A model generated the notes under the pieces. The model was not told the origin of the DNA and did not search any database. It saw only the letters and a list, made by a program, of their open reading frames with translations. From an uncultured Candidatus Saccharibacteria bacterium (GTDB lineage Bacteria > Patescibacteriota > Saccharimonadia > Saccharimonadales > UBA4665): 57,000 nt of DNA. Location: the NCBI GenBank assembly GCA_903840315.1, contig CAIMFK010000005.1:1-57000 (forward strand). The letters are read 5' to 3'. Positions 37,805 to 46,968 of the stretch are shown here, piece after piece (positions within the stretch are counted from its first letter, which is position 1; each line of letters begins with the position of its first letter). The position numbers and the translations under genes are program-made.

Positions 37805-38826
37805 GACTTTTTAAGTGGCAATGTTATTAAAATGCTTGTCCCTTTATTGAGATTGCTGGACACTGCTATGGTTCCATCATGGAGTTCTACTATGAATTTT
37901 GCCAATGGCAAGCCAAGACCATATCCACTATCGTTTCCAGGCTCTTTTGTTCTTGATCTTTCAGCTCTATAAAATCTATCAAATATATATGGCATATCTT
38001 GATTTGATATGCCTATACCGTGATCCTTAACTTCTATAATTGCTGATGACTTCTTTTTTCTCGCAATTAAATCAATTGTAGAGTCATGATTAGAGTACTT
38101 GATAGCATTATCTATAAGGATTGAGACAGCCTGTATTAGATTGTCTTCATTGCCAAGAATGTGGAGTTTATCTGCATGAAGATTAATCACAATATTCTTT
38201 TTATCCGCAGCTTTAATATTATTTCTTCTAGCGATTGAAACCACTTTATCTAATGCAATATCTGTGAATAATTTCTTCAAATCCTGATTTTCAAGTTTTG
38301 AAATTCTCAGTAAGTTATTGGTCAAATTCTGCATTTTATCAATTTCTTCGAGGTTGCTTTTTAGGATATCTCTTAGCTCTTCGTTAGAAAGAGTCGGGTC
38401 TATCAATGCAACCTCAGATTCAGTTTTCATGGCAGAAAGTGGTGTTCTAAGCTCATGACTAACGTCACTCGTAAACCTTGCCTGCTGTTCATGGGCAGCC
38501 TCTAAAGGTTGCAGGGCTCTCTTAGCAAGAGCATAAGAACCAACTCCGGCAATACCTGCAGCGAATATATTGAAATACATAAGGCTTACTAATAAGTGGT
38601 GAGATCTAAGATTTATTTCATCATCAGTACTCGCTGGAATGATTCTTTTGTTCTTTTTTATGATATTTCCGTACATGTCTATTTCAATTCTTTTGTATTG
38701 ATTTATTAGGCCAGTAGAAATTTCTCTATTAGATATCTGATAAAGAAGAAAACTGAAAAACAAACAAAGACCTAAAATTGTAGCTAAGTACCAAAGTGTT
38801 AGTTTCAGAAGAGCAGATTTAAACAT
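37801..38826 (-). CDS. Two-component sensor histidine kinase
   Basis: 341 residues: membrane helix near the N-terminus (about 10-30), a short extracytoplasmic loop, a second helix (about 78-98), then the dimerisation/phosphoacceptor region FTSDVSHELRTPLSAMKTE, N box LIDNAIKYS, F box YIFDRFYRAERSR and G2 box GYGLGLPLAKF. The sensor loop is only about 45 residues, so it may sense a membrane or small-molecule cue. Coupled to the response regulator upstream by TAATG. Confidence 0.95.
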   Translation of the reverse strand: MFKSALLKLTLWYLATILGLCLFFSFLLYQISNREISTGLINQYKRIEIDMYGNIIKKNKRIIPASTDDEINLRSHHLLVSLMYFNIFAAGIAGVGSYALAKRALQPLEAAHEQQARFTSDVSHELRTPLSAMKTESEVALIDPTLSNEELRDILKSNLEEIDKMQNLTNNLLRISKLENQDLKKLFTDIALDKVVSIARRNNIKAADKKNIVINLHADKLHILGNEDNLIQAVSILIDNAIKYSNHDSTIDLIARKKKSSAIIEVKDHGIGISNQDMPYIFDRFYRAERSRTKEPGNDSGYGLGLPLAKFIVELHDGTIAVSSNLNKGTSILITLPLKKS

Positions 38827-39506
38827 TATTTATTACTCAATTTATATCCAAAACCTCTTACAGTTTTAATTATGCTACTTTCTTTTGGAAAAGGCTTATC
38901 TATTTTATTGCGTAGATATCCGATGTATACCTCTACAGTATTTGGCAATATATCTGAATCGCCATCCCATACATGATTAATAATTGCTTCTTTCGTTAGT
39001 ATCTGATTTGGGTGGCGCATCATGTACTCGAGTAATGAGAATTCCTTAGCAGCTAGCTGTATATCAACTCCAGATCGTTTAACCTCATAGCTTCCTGGGT
39101 TTAGTTCTAAATTGGAAACTTTTAGTATTGTTCCAATGCTCTTAACAGGTCTTCGGAGCAAAGCTTTAATTCTCGCGAGTAATTCATCAAAAGCAAATGG
39201 CTTAACTAGGTAGTCATCTGCTCCGATGTTTAAGCCTTGGACTTTATCATTCAATGTTCCCTTTGCTGTTAGAACTAAGATAGGAGTGCTTATGTTTTGA
39301 TCTCTTAATTTATTGACTACGTCTAGACCGTCCATGCCACCAGGCAACATTCTATCCATAATTATGAGATCATAATCTGAATCAAGCCCATAAGAAAAAG
39401 CACTCTCGGAATCGTGCACCATATCAGCTGCGTATCCTGAGAGTTCTAGGCCCTTTTTTATTGAGCTAGCAATTTTTAACTCATCTTCAACTATCAAAAT
39501 CCTCAT
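38826..39506 (-). CDS. OmpR/PhoB-family response regulator
   Basis: 226 residues: receiver domain with acidic pocket (VEDE at the start), phosphoacceptor Asp in DLIIMDRMLPG, Thr and Lys in VLTAKG and DDYLVKPFAFDEL, and a C-terminal winged helix (LAAKEFSLLEYMMRHPNQILTKEAI, VEVYIGYLRNKI, IKTVRGFGYKL). It would act as a transcription factor under control of the adjacent kinase. Its target genes are unknown; adjacency to respiratory genes is suggestive only. A TATAAT box (39515-39520) lies 8 bases before the ATG. Confidence 0.95.
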   Translation of the reverse strand: MRILIVEDELKIASSIKKGLELSGYAADMVHDSESAFSYGLDSDYDLIIMDRMLPGGMDGLDVVNKLRDQNISTPILVLTAKGTLNDKVQGLNIGADDYLVKPFAFDELLARIKALLRRPVKSIGTILKVSNLELNPGSYEVKRSGVDIQLAAKEFSLLEYMMRHPNQILTKEAIINHVWDGDSDILPNTVEVYIGYLRNKIDKPFPKESSIIKTVRGFGYKLSNK

Positions 39507-39514
39507 ATACTTAT

Positions 39515-39520
39515 ATTATA
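39515..39520 (-). promoter_or_regulatory. TATAAT box of the two-component operon
   Basis: Perfect TATAAT on the minus strand, 8 bases from the ATG at 39506. Leaderless-type spacing. Confidence 0.6.
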
Positions 39521-39546
39521 TTCTATAAGTTGAAATTGAGCTGAAG

Positions 39547-39762
39547 CTAATCTTCTTTTTCCCAGTCTTTCGTGAACCATAGGAGATAGATTAGAGGAAG
39601 AATTCCTGCTGAATCGAATATTAGGATAAGAATAAACCAAACTTTGTGTTTATTTCTACTAGCCCTCCATAGAGCGAAACCTTTAAGGGTTACGTCAATG
39701 ACTAGAACGATTAATAGTGTAATTAATAAGACTTTACCTTTGGTTGTTGATGTATTAAGCAT
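39547..39762 (-). CDS. DUF5652-like small membrane protein, 71 aa
   Basis: Two hydrophobic helices (about residues 11-31 and 42-62) flank a WRASRNKHKVWF loop, then ILPLIYLLWF. This pattern matches DUF5652 and the PLDc_N-type small proteins common in CPR genomes. A short GGG-type SD site and an upstream TATAAT are visible. Role unknown. Confidence 0.65.
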   Translation of the reverse strand: MLNTSTTKGKVLLITLLIVLVIDVTLKGFALWRASRNKHKVWFILILIFDSAGILPLIYLLWFTKDWEKED

Positions 39763-39888
39763 ATTTCCCTTTACATTTTATTATATTATATTGATATTGC
39801 TTATAATTTATTAATTGTCTTATATTTGTAGCTTAATAGCAAATCATATCAGTTAACAAAACATATTTATTGTATTATGATAATGGTA

Positions 39889-40848
39889 ATGAAAAACATA
39901 AAAATAATAGCTATTGTTCCATTCCTCGCATTTGTTCTTTTTCTGAGTGGTAATGCGAGTGCCTTAAATTCTCCTGCACCTACAGCCACTACTACTGCAG
40001 ACTCCAATGGTGGTTGCGGTAATCCTAACTATTTTCAGTATAGTTTGCTCGCACCCAAAACAGTATCCGGTTCGCTCTTTCTAAGATTACCAAAGGGCAC
40101 TAAAGCGTCTGATGTTCAATTCTACACACAAGACGGTTCAAATTCAGACTGTGAGCAAATTGGCTCCGCAACTGTGGGGCCTGATTTATGGGTTAAGCTA
40201 GGGCCGATTGATTTAACTGAGTCACAATCAAATCTTGTTGCTGTTGGTTCAGCAATAGGCGCTGAGCCATATGCCGCTGCTATACAGGCCCTAATTGTGC
40301 CAGATGGTAGTGTTTGTCAGCCCTCTACTGACTGCATGGTTACTTATGACGGTTTGAATGGATATATTGTTCCTAAGCTATTGTCTGGAGATACTGACTC
40401 TATTGCACTATTTAGCGTATCGTCATTGACGGACTCGAAGGTTAAGTCAGTACAGTATTTTGCAGATAATGTATTCCTTTACAAAAAGAATGTGTTAGCC
40501 CCAATTAATAAAAACTATCTAAACAATGGAGTCCACAATACTTCTATTCAAGTTCAATTTACTAATGGTGAAATTTTTATGGTAAACCAAAAAATTGATG
40601 CTGGTCAAAACTGGCCTGGAGTAGCTTATCTTCGCACAATGTACTTTAAGTCCTCAAATCAAATAAAAATATATATGCTTGCAGGACTATTTATTATATC
40701 TGGATTATTGGTGATAATTATTGCTCGTATAATTCATGTTAAGCTTCTATATAGAAATGACCATGGATTTAATAACTACCATAATGTTAAGCCTGAGATA
40801 AAACATGTAGAGGCAGTAGTAAGAGATATAGAGTCAAATGATCAATAG
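39889..40848 (+). CDS. Secreted single-pass surface protein, 319 aa
   Basis: Signal peptide (IIAIVPFLAFVLFLSGNASA, probable cleavage after ASA) and a second helix near residues 262-285 (IYMLAGLFIISGLLVIIIA) followed by a short basic cytoplasmic tail: a type I membrane protein with an ectodomain of about 230 residues. The ectodomain is beta-rich and has four to five Cys (GGCGN, SDCEQ, VCQPSTDCM), probably disulfide linked. No family recognised. Three ATGs (39877, 39883, 39889) are possible; the last is chosen to fit the promoter and signal peptide. It overlaps the convergent lepB end by 7 bases. Confidence 0.7.
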   Translation: MKNIKIIAIVPFLAFVLFLSGNASALNSPAPTATTTADSNGGCGNPNYFQYSLLAPKTVSGSLFLRLPKGTKASDVQFYTQDGSNSDCEQIGSATVGPDLWVKLGPIDLTESQSNLVAVGSAIGAEPYAAAIQALIVPDGSVCQPSTDCMVTYDGLNGYIVPKLLSGDTDSIALFSVSSLTDSKVKSVQYFADNVFLYKKNVLAPINKNYLNNGVHNTSIQVQFTNGEIFMVNQKIDAGQNWPGVAYLRTMYFKSSNQIKIYMLAGLFIISGLLVIIIARIIHVKLLYRNDHGFNNYHNVKPEIKHVEAVVRDIESNDQ

Positions 40849-41633
40849 ATTGTGATTTTATTAAGTGGCCATAATTGAATAACAACTTGTCCAATAATTT
40901 CTTTTGATGGAATATTACCCATACTAGATCTTGAATCTATTGATGCACCAGGAGTTCGGTTGTCACCCATAACGAATACTTGACCATCATCAACGTTAGA
41001 TGAGAAATCCATGCCTGGTTGATATAGAGATAGCCTATTCCCATATTTTGCTTTATCTGGATCAAAACCACCTGGGTTATCCTGATTTACAATTTTAACA
41101 ATACCTGAGCTAACAGTGACTTTGTCACCGGGAAGGCCCACTACTCTTTTTATATATAGTTCCCCGTTATTATTGGGGTCATTTACGATAATTACCTGTC
41201 CTCGCTTAGGAATATATTGAGTATTTGTGAGTTTTGCCCAGCTCTGAGGTAGTTTGTAAGTGAGCACAAAATCACCCGTATGAAATGTGGGCTGCATAGA
41301 AATACCATTAACTGCAATTGGTGTAGCTATAAAATTAAACACTATAAAAATTACAGCCAGCGTAGTTACGACAATTGCAATCTTTTTGGCGTTTTCTCTG
41401 ATTTTCTTTAATAGATTTCGTTTTTCCTTGGCAGCCCCAATGTTCTCATTAAACGTTGGCCCAATAACAGTTGGTTCGTTGTTTGTGATTGGTACTTGAG
41501 TCTGTTGTCCTGATGCTGGATTATTTTGGCTAGCAATTATTTGTTCCTGATTATTGGAAATGGGAGTAGAAGGAGCAGCGGGACCGGGGTTCGGTAATGG
41601 TTTTATATTATTGTTATGTTCGTTTGGGTTCAT
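40842..41633 (-). CDS. lepB: Signal peptidase I
   Basis: A 263-residue type I signal peptidase that removes leader peptides outside the membrane. An N-terminal cytoplasmic tail of about 80 residues rich in Asn, Pro and Gln precedes a single helix (about 84-105). The catalytic Ser112 is in NGISMQPTF and Lys162 in YIKRVVGLPGD; the box E element is VFVMGDNRTPGASIDSR. It lies 36 bases downstream of cyoE on the same strand. Confidence 0.95.
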   Translation of the reverse strand: MNPNEHNNNIKPLPNPGPAAPSTPISNNQEQIIASQNNPASGQQTQVPITNNEPTVIGPTFNENIGAAKEKRNLLKKIRENAKKIAIVVTTLAVIFIVFNFIATPIAVNGISMQPTFHTGDFVLTYKLPQSWAKLTNTQYIPKRGQVIIVNDPNNNGELYIKRVVGLPGDKVTVSSGIVKIVNQDNPGGFDPDKAKYGNRLSLYQPGMDFSSNVDDGQVFVMGDNRTPGASIDSRSSMGNIPSKEIIGQVVIQLWPLNKITIY

Positions 41634-41669
41634 AAATTATCTTTATTCTAATGCTAATTAAATTATCTA

Positions 41670-42533
41670 TCAAACAAATACTTTTGAATAGGATAAAACT
41701 GAAAAAATTAAAAGTATGTATAGAGAATATTTAAAATCCTTTTTTGCCCATAAATTCTTATTCTCAACACTTAATCCGTTCACTGCAAAAATTATCCAAG
41801 CAAATGATACTAGGCTCATAACTACAAAGAAAAAAGTATCAATATAGCTAAAATAATAAAGTCCAAAAATAGATAAAGAGTAGGCCACGGTATATGCAAT
41901 AGATTCATATTGGGTTCTTTTTATCCCCTTAATAACGCTTAGTAACGGAATTTTGGCTTTAAGGTATTCATTTTTTCTATATATAGCAATTGCATAGAAA
42001 TGCGGCATTTGCCACGTTGTCATTGAAATAAATAGCATTAATGCAAATAAGTCAAACCTGTCGGTGTATGCCGTGTATCCAGCAACTATTGCAGCTGATC
42101 CAGATATAGTTCCTATAAGCGTACTGTGAGTGCTCCTTCTCTTAAAATATGAATATAGAATTACATAATCTAAAAAGCCAGCTATACCTACAATGATCGT
42201 TGCAATACTAAAATAAATAGAAATTAGTGAAAATCCAATTGTGCCGAGAATCACAGCATAGGTAGCAGCATCTTTTATTGCAATTGAATTCATAGCTAGA
42301 GCTCTATTCCTAGTTCTTTCCATTTTAAGGTCAATATCTCTATCCAATATATTATTCAATACACAGGCTGAGGCTATTATGAAAGTCGTAGATATTAGTA
42401 TTAATAAGAATCTACTGAGAATAAAGTTTTTTCCGGCAACGATAGTGTAACCTGCTGCGCAGCTGATTAGATTGCCGTAAATAATTCCTGGCTTTGTTAG
42501 CTTATACCATTCCTTAAGTCTTTTAGAGTCCAT
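41670..42533 (-). CDS. cyoE: Protoheme IX farnesyltransferase (heme O synthase)
   Basis: 287 residues with seven to nine helices of the UbiA prenyltransferase superfamily. The prenyl-diphosphate/Mg2+ motif is NNILDRDIDLKMERTRNRAL (about residues 65-84), and the second acidic region near the middle contains MPHFYAIAIYRKNEY. It makes heme O, needed by bo3-type oxidases, from heme B, so the cell must obtain heme B. Overlaps cyoD by 11 bases. Confidence 0.93.
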   Translation of the reverse strand: MDSKRLKEWYKLTKPGIIYGNLISCAAGYTIVAGKNFILSRFLLILISTTFIIASACVLNNILDRDIDLKMERTRNRALAMNSIAIKDAATYAVILGTIGFSLISIYFSIATIIVGIAGFLDYVILYSYFKRRSTHSTLIGTISGSAAIVAGYTAYTDRFDLFALMLFISMTTWQMPHFYAIAIYRKNEYLKAKIPLLSVIKGIKRTQYESIAYTVAYSLSIFGLYYFSYIDTFFFVVMSLVSFAWIIFAVNGLSVENKNLWAKKDFKYSLYILLIFSVLSYSKVFV

Positions 42534-42870
42534 CTTGGCTCTGATTATACTTAACCATATCGTTACTCGATGGCATCATATGAGAGTTAAGATTATTCAT
42601 TATCCAAACACTACCCGTAACAAGAATTATTATAATTAGCATAATTAAAGAAGCTATTATCAGCCTATATCTATCTTTCTTTTGTAGGGATAAATGTAGG
42701 AAATATATTCCTTGAATTACTAATTGGCTGAGTGCCAAAACTCCTATTACAAAAATTTCGTAATAGTTAGTTTTACCCGATGATGATGTTGCTATTGAAT
42801 ACGCGCCAAAAGATAGGAATATGCAGCTTACAAAACCAATCAAATAGTTGTGATATCTTTCTTTTATCAT
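42523..42870 (-). CDS. cyoD: Cytochrome bo3 ubiquinol oxidase subunit IV
   Basis: 115 residues, three membrane helices (about 8-28, 38-58, 72-92). The size, topology and position between cyoC and cyoE match CyoD, an assembly and stability subunit. QLVIQGIYFLHL is the conserved second-helix segment. Overlaps cyoC by four bases and cyoE by 11. Confidence 0.85.
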   Translation of the reverse strand: MIKERYHNYLIGFVSCIFLSFGAYSIATSSSGKTNYYEIFVIGVLALSQLVIQGIYFLHLSLQKKDRYRLIIASLIMLIIIILVTGSVWIMNNLNSHMMPSSNDMVKYNQSQDGL

Positions 42871-43454
42871 AGTCCCATATGTCCCATTAAATAAACTACA
42901 CTAAATATAAAAATCCAGACAATATCAAGAAAATGCCAAAATAAATTGAACATAACTAAACCTTTCATAGATTTAATGGTCAGACCTTTTATTATGATTA
43001 TAAAACTGAGTACGATCATCCAGATTAGTCCTATAATTATGTGTAATCCATGAGTACCAACTAAAACAAAGTATGATGATAGGAAGCCACTTTCCCGCCA
43101 GCTATCACCTATTGCTACAAGATGATTAAATTCCCTGATTTCTAAGAATAAGAAAATTGTGCCAAGAATAAAAGTTGCTAGCGTCCAAAATAAAATCTTA
43201 TTTTTGTTTTTATTAAGAGCGGAGATTATTGCAAGACCACTTGTTAAGCTACTCGATAAAAGTATGAGAGTTTGTGTCAATGCTAGAGGCATTGAAAAGA
43301 GCATCTGTGCCGAGGCTCCACCATTCGTATTAGAATGTAGAGTTGCGTAAACTGCAAACAAGCTCGCAAAAACTACACAGTCAGTTAATATATATATCCA
43401 AAAGCCTAAGTAGGTCTTAGAATTTTCGGCTTTTATTGCTAGATTATTATCCAT
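42867..43454 (-). CDS. cyoC: Cytochrome bo3 ubiquinol oxidase subunit III
   Basis: 195 residues, five membrane helices as in quinol-oxidase subunit III (aa3 types have seven). Recognisable features are GFWIYILTDCVVFASLFAVYATL at the N-terminus, the conserved Glu in FLFLEIREF and HGLHIIIGLIWMI. The final helix HFLDIVWIFIFSVVYLMG is canonical. It is coupled to cyoB by TAATG. Confidence 0.95.
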   Translation of the reverse strand: MDNNLAIKAENSKTYLGFWIYILTDCVVFASLFAVYATLHSNTNGGASAQMLFSMPLALTQTLILLSSSLTSGLAIISALNKNKNKILFWTLATFILGTIFLFLEIREFNHLVAIGDSWRESGFLSSYFVLVGTHGLHIIIGLIWMIVLSFIIIIKGLTIKSMKGLVMFNLFWHFLDIVWIFIFSVVYLMGHMGL

Positions 43455-45430
43455 TACTTAGCCTCTCCATAAAATTTCATATCATCACGTATTAGGCTTT
43501 CTTTGGTAATAATATATTCCGTATTTTCATCCAATGTACGAATAATAATTGATGAAAAAATTAAAATTAATCCAATTATTGATAACCAAAATATATGCCA
43601 AACTACACCGAAACCGAATGAAAATGCACCGGCTGAAATAAATAATCCCAAATAACTATTTTTGGGCATGGATATATCACTGTAATTCAATTCTACTTTT
43701 CTGTTGGTTTGTTTTAAGTCCCAGAAATCATCAGGCTTTTTTATCGTAGGCAAAACTGAGAAGTTATAAGATGGAGCTGGTGATGGAATCGACCACTCTA
43801 AGGTTCGACCATCCCAGGGGTCACCGGTCTTATCTCTATAGTCTAGGTGTTTGTATATGCTGTAAGCAACCTGCGCAACAATAGCTAAAAGACCAGATCC
43901 AATGATAAGAACGCCAACACCCGCGACAATAAATAATGGTTGCCAACCCATTGATGCTGAATAATGATCCATCCTTCTAGTAGCTCCCATTATTCCCAAT
44001 GCATATAAAGGGACAAAAGCTACAATGAATCCCAGTATCCATAAATAAGCAGCAATCTTGCCCAATTTTTCATTAAGTCTAATGCCAAAAAACTTTGGAA
44101 ACCAGTACACAATACCGGCAAAATAACCAAACAGAACTCCGCTAACAATCATTGTATGAAAATGCGCTACTAAGAAAAGACTATTGTGTAGCTGGAAATC
44201 TGCTGGAGGGACTGCTAATATTACTCCAGCTACTCCTCCTATGGAAAATAGTAATATGAAACCTATGAACCAAATCATAGGTGCGCTGAATGTAATTCTG
44301 CCCCTGAACATAGTAAATAACCAGTTAAATATTTTTACGCCAGTAGGTATGGCTATAATCATGGTCATTATTCCAAAAAATCCATTAACGTCAGCTCCTG
44401 CTCCCATAGTGAAAAAATGATGCAACCAAACAGTAAATGAAAGGATGACTATAGCCCAAATTGCCCATACCATGGATTTATAGCCGAATAATTTCTTCCT
44501 TGAAAACGTAGCGACAATTTCTGAGAAAATACCAAATGCTGGAAGTATAAGTATGTATACCTCTGGATGACCCCATGCCCAAATGAGATTCACATACATC
44601 ATAGGGTTGCCTCCTCCGCCACTAGTGAAGAAATGTGTTCCAATGAGCCTATCTAGAGCAAGTAAGGCTAGTGTGGCAGTAAGGACTGGGAAAGCGAATG
44701 TTACAAGAGTCATTGAGCCTAGAATGCTCCAAACAAACATCGGCATTTTCATGAGATTCATGCCCTTTGCTCTTTTTGTTAAAATAGTAACTATAAAATT
44801 AATGCCAGATAAAAGACTGCCTACCCCTGCAATTTGTAGACTCCAAATCCAATAATCAACTCCTACTGTGGGGCTGTATTGCAGCTCACTAAGAGGTGGA
44901 TAAGCCAACCACCCTGCACCAGAAAAATCTCCAATCGCCAAAGAAGTATTAAGTAATATCATTCCTGCTGCAAAAAGCCAAAAACTTACTGAATTTAGCC
45001 ATGGGAAAGCAACATCTCTAGTTCCTATCATTAATGGCACAGCAAGATTGATAATTCCAAACATTAATCCCATTGCAGCAAAAAATATCATTGTAGTACC
45101 ATGTGATGAAAATATTTGTTGATAGTGAGACGACGATACTATTCCATGATGATTGCCTACAGATAATGCTTGCTGCGTTCGCATTATAAGAGCATCGAAA
45201 CCTGCTTTAGAAAGCATAAGTACGGCCACCACTATATACATTATTCCAATTTTTTTATGATCAAGTGATGATAGCCACTCTTTGAACAGCCAACGCCACT
45301 TCTTAAAATAAGTTAAACCCAATATTACAAAAATTACAGAAAGACTCATAATGGCGACACCAATATTTTGAATTAAGTCATGTCTGAATGAATCAATATT
45401 TAAAAGTCCGAGTAAATTTGCTTCAATCAT
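43454..45430 (-). CDS. cyoB: Cytochrome bo3 ubiquinol oxidase subunit I
   Basis: 658 residues, as in E. coli CyoB. The A1-type proton-channel motif WGHPEVYILILPAFG has the key Glu and Tyr/His; the binuclear-centre HH is in VWLHHFFTMGA; the heme ligands are in HGTTMIFF and HNSLFLVAHFHTMIVSG. Quinol-site residues compare as follows with E. coli: Asp75 conserved (FDALIMR), His98 and Gln101 conserved (HYQQIF), Arg71 replaced by Lys. It reduces O2 to water and pumps protons. The presence of the quinone residues argues for quinol, not cytochrome c. Confidence 0.97.
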   Translation of the reverse strand: MIEANLLGLLNIDSFRHDLIQNIGVAIMSLSVIFVILGLTYFKKWRWLFKEWLSSLDHKKIGIMYIVVAVLMLSKAGFDALIMRTQQALSVGNHHGIVSSSHYQQIFSSHGTTMIFFAAMGLMFGIINLAVPLMIGTRDVAFPWLNSVSFWLFAAGMILLNTSLAIGDFSGAGWLAYPPLSELQYSPTVGVDYWIWSLQIAGVGSLLSGINFIVTILTKRAKGMNLMKMPMFVWSILGSMTLVTFAFPVLTATLALLALDRLIGTHFFTSGGGGNPMMYVNLIWAWGHPEVYILILPAFGIFSEIVATFSRKKLFGYKSMVWAIWAIVILSFTVWLHHFFTMGAGADVNGFFGIMTMIIAIPTGVKIFNWLFTMFRGRITFSAPMIWFIGFILLFSIGGVAGVILAVPPADFQLHNSLFLVAHFHTMIVSGVLFGYFAGIVYWFPKFFGIRLNEKLGKIAAYLWILGFIVAFVPLYALGIMGATRRMDHYSASMGWQPLFIVAGVGVLIIGSGLLAIVAQVAYSIYKHLDYRDKTGDPWDGRTLEWSIPSPAPSYNFSVLPTIKKPDDFWDLKQTNRKVELNYSDISMPKNSYLGLFISAGAFSFGFGVVWHIFWLSIIGLILIFSSIIIRTLDENTEYIITKESLIRDDMKFYGEAK

Positions 45431-45433
45431 AGA

Positions 45434-46318
45434 TTACATCCCCATTGCTTTACTCATATTATCATCTGTAGCGTTATATTTATATAGTATGCTTTTGTAT
45501 AATTCTGGTGAAACGAATGAGTAGCTGAACGGCGTTACATTTTCTGTGGGTTTTGCAAGCTGATCGTAGGAAGTATTATTTAGTACTCTTGAGGATAATC
45601 TGGTATCTTTCACCCAATTATTGTATTGTGACTGGTTAACGACATTTACATCAAAAAGCATGCCCGCAAAACCTTCTCCGCTTATATTTGCAGATCTGCC
45701 CGAATAAACTCCCAATTTATCAGACATTATGCTGAGCTTTGTATTCATTCCAGGCATAGCATAAATTTGACCACTCAATTGAGGTACCCAAAAGGAATTC
45801 ATTGGTGCGTCTGCGGTGAGTTCAAAATTAATAGGAGTATCTTTTGGAATATATATTGCATTAACAGTGGCTATTCCCTCTTCAGGATAAATAAAAAGCC
45901 ACTTCCAATCCATTGCTACAACCTGGATATTAATTGGTTTTGTAGAAGAATTAATTTTTTTATATGGGTCTAGATCATGACTGCTTTGCCAAGTAACTAT
46001 CGAAAGAATAAAAATCAAAATTGTAGGTATTAGCCACCAAACTGATTCAACGATTCTACTGCTTCCAAAATTGGGACTATACTTTGATGATTTATTATCT
46101 GCTCTATATTTTATTGAGAAGAAAATAAGCATTATATAAACTGGTAACAAAACAAAAAGTGATAAAAATAGTGAGAATAGAATCAATGATTTTTCTTTAC
46201 TCGCTATTATCCCGGCAGAATTGAAAACTTGTGCATTATGACTAGAAACATAAATAACGATTGAAGCTATAAAAAATAATGGCACTGAAATTAATGCAAT
46301 TATTTTAAAAAACTTCAT
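45434..46318 (-). CDS. cyoA: Cytochrome bo3 ubiquinol oxidase subunit II
   Basis: 294 residues: a signal/anchor helix (about 5-27), a second helix (about 45-68) and a cupredoxin domain (PINIQVVAMDWKWLFIYPEEGI, then MNSFWVPQLSGQIYAMPGM). The CuA-binding Cys and His residues are absent, as expected for a quinol oxidase. The lipobox Cys of E. coli CyoA is also missing. A TATAAT box (46345-46350) and an SD (GAGGGAGAG) indicate a promoter of its own with a short leader inside the longer WhiB-cyo cluster. Confidence 0.95.
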   Translation of the reverse strand: MKFFKIIALISVPLFFIASIVIYVSSHNAQVFNSAGIIASKEKSLILFSLFLSLFVLLPVYIMLIFFSIKYRADNKSSKYSPNFGSSRIVESVWWLIPTILIFILSIVTWQSSHDLDPYKKINSSTKPINIQVVAMDWKWLFIYPEEGIATVNAIYIPKDTPINFELTADAPMNSFWVPQLSGQIYAMPGMNTKLSIMSDKLGVYSGRSANISGEGFAGMLFDVNVVNQSQYNNWVKDTRLSSRVLNNTSYDQLAKPTENVTPFSYSFVSPELYKSILYKYNATDDNMSKAMGM

Positions 46319-46344
46319 ACTCTCCCTCGCACAAGCATATGCGA

Positions 46345-46350
46345 ATTATA
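46345..46350 (-). promoter_or_regulatory. TATAAT box and leader of cyoA
   Basis: TATAAT on the minus strand with about 26 bases to the cyoA ATG and a purine-rich SD just before it. This is one of the leadered genes and would allow the oxidase to be made independently of the WhiB genes. Confidence 0.5.
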
Positions 46351-46371
46351 ACATTAATTTATAACAAATGT

Positions 46372-46650
46372 TTATTTTGTTCTAACTATGTTGAGTTTTA
46401 GATAAAGCACATAAGAAGCTGCAAACAATGATGTATAAGCCAGTCCTGCATAACAACTACTCACAAGATTTGCGTTGAAGGCCAAAACAAGAACTGTGCC
46501 TGTAGCCAATATGCCTATCATTGAATATGATGAGTATTTCGCGAAAAGACTAGACTTATTACTTCCAAGATACTTTAAAATACTAGCTGATAGAATTAGC
46601 GGTAGACATGTCAGCGCAAAAATAATGTGAACAATTAGCAATATAACCAT
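46372..46650 (-). CDS. Small membrane protein ahead of cyoA, 92 aa
   Basis: Three hydrophobic helices (about residues 2-22, 40-60, 66-86) with a conserved-looking His near the start (IVHIIFALTCLP). No family recognised; size and position could suit an oxidase assembly or heme-handling factor. It lies 9 bases after the first-listed WhiB gene stop and 53 bases before cyoA. A GATAAT box (46659-46664) sits 8 bases before its ATG. Confidence 0.6.
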   Translation of the reverse strand: MVILLIVHIIFALTCLPLILSASILKYLGSNKSSLFAKYSSYSMIGILATGTVLVLAFNANLVSSCYAGLAYTSLFAASYVLYLKLNIVRTK

Positions 46651-46659
46651 AAACTTATA

Positions 46660-46968
46660 TTATCGTAATCTTCGTGTACATGCAATTCTATTTCTCTCAT
46701 CTGGGGTAGTCCCTCCCCACACACCATTACTCTCTTGATTAAGGATTGCGAAGTCTAGACACAAATCTTTTATTTCACAATCAGCACATATTTTTTTTGC
46801 TTCTTTTATTTTGCTTGAATCGAATTCAAAGAATAATTCCACTCCTTTATCCTTGCAAGCTGCAGAACCTAAATTATTCACCAGCCTATCGTAAGCTATA
46901 AGTCTACGAGTTTCTTGGCTGAAATTAATTGGGCTTGAATCCTCTGAGTTATTTTTCTCGTGAATCAT
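46660..46968 (-). CDS. WhiB-family Fe-S transcription regulator (102 aa)
   Basis: The WhiB domain is complete: Cys38, then Cys61-x2-Cys64-x5-Cys70 (KKICADCEIKDLCLDFA), which bind a [4Fe-4S] cluster, followed by the G-V/I-W-G-G turn NGVWGGTTPDERNR (residues 81-94) and a basic C-terminus (CTRRLR) for DNA contact. WhiB proteins sense O2, NO or redox state and act with sigma factor. The family is regarded as actinobacterial. Its ATG overlaps the upstream WhiB gene by 20 bases and has a GAGGG SD, so the two are co-translated. Confidence 0.9.
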   Translation of the reverse strand: MIHEKNNSEDSSPINFSQETRRLIAYDRLVNNLGSAACKDKGVELFFEFDSSKIKEAKKICADCEIKDLCLDFAILNQESNGVWGGTTPDERNRIACTRRLR

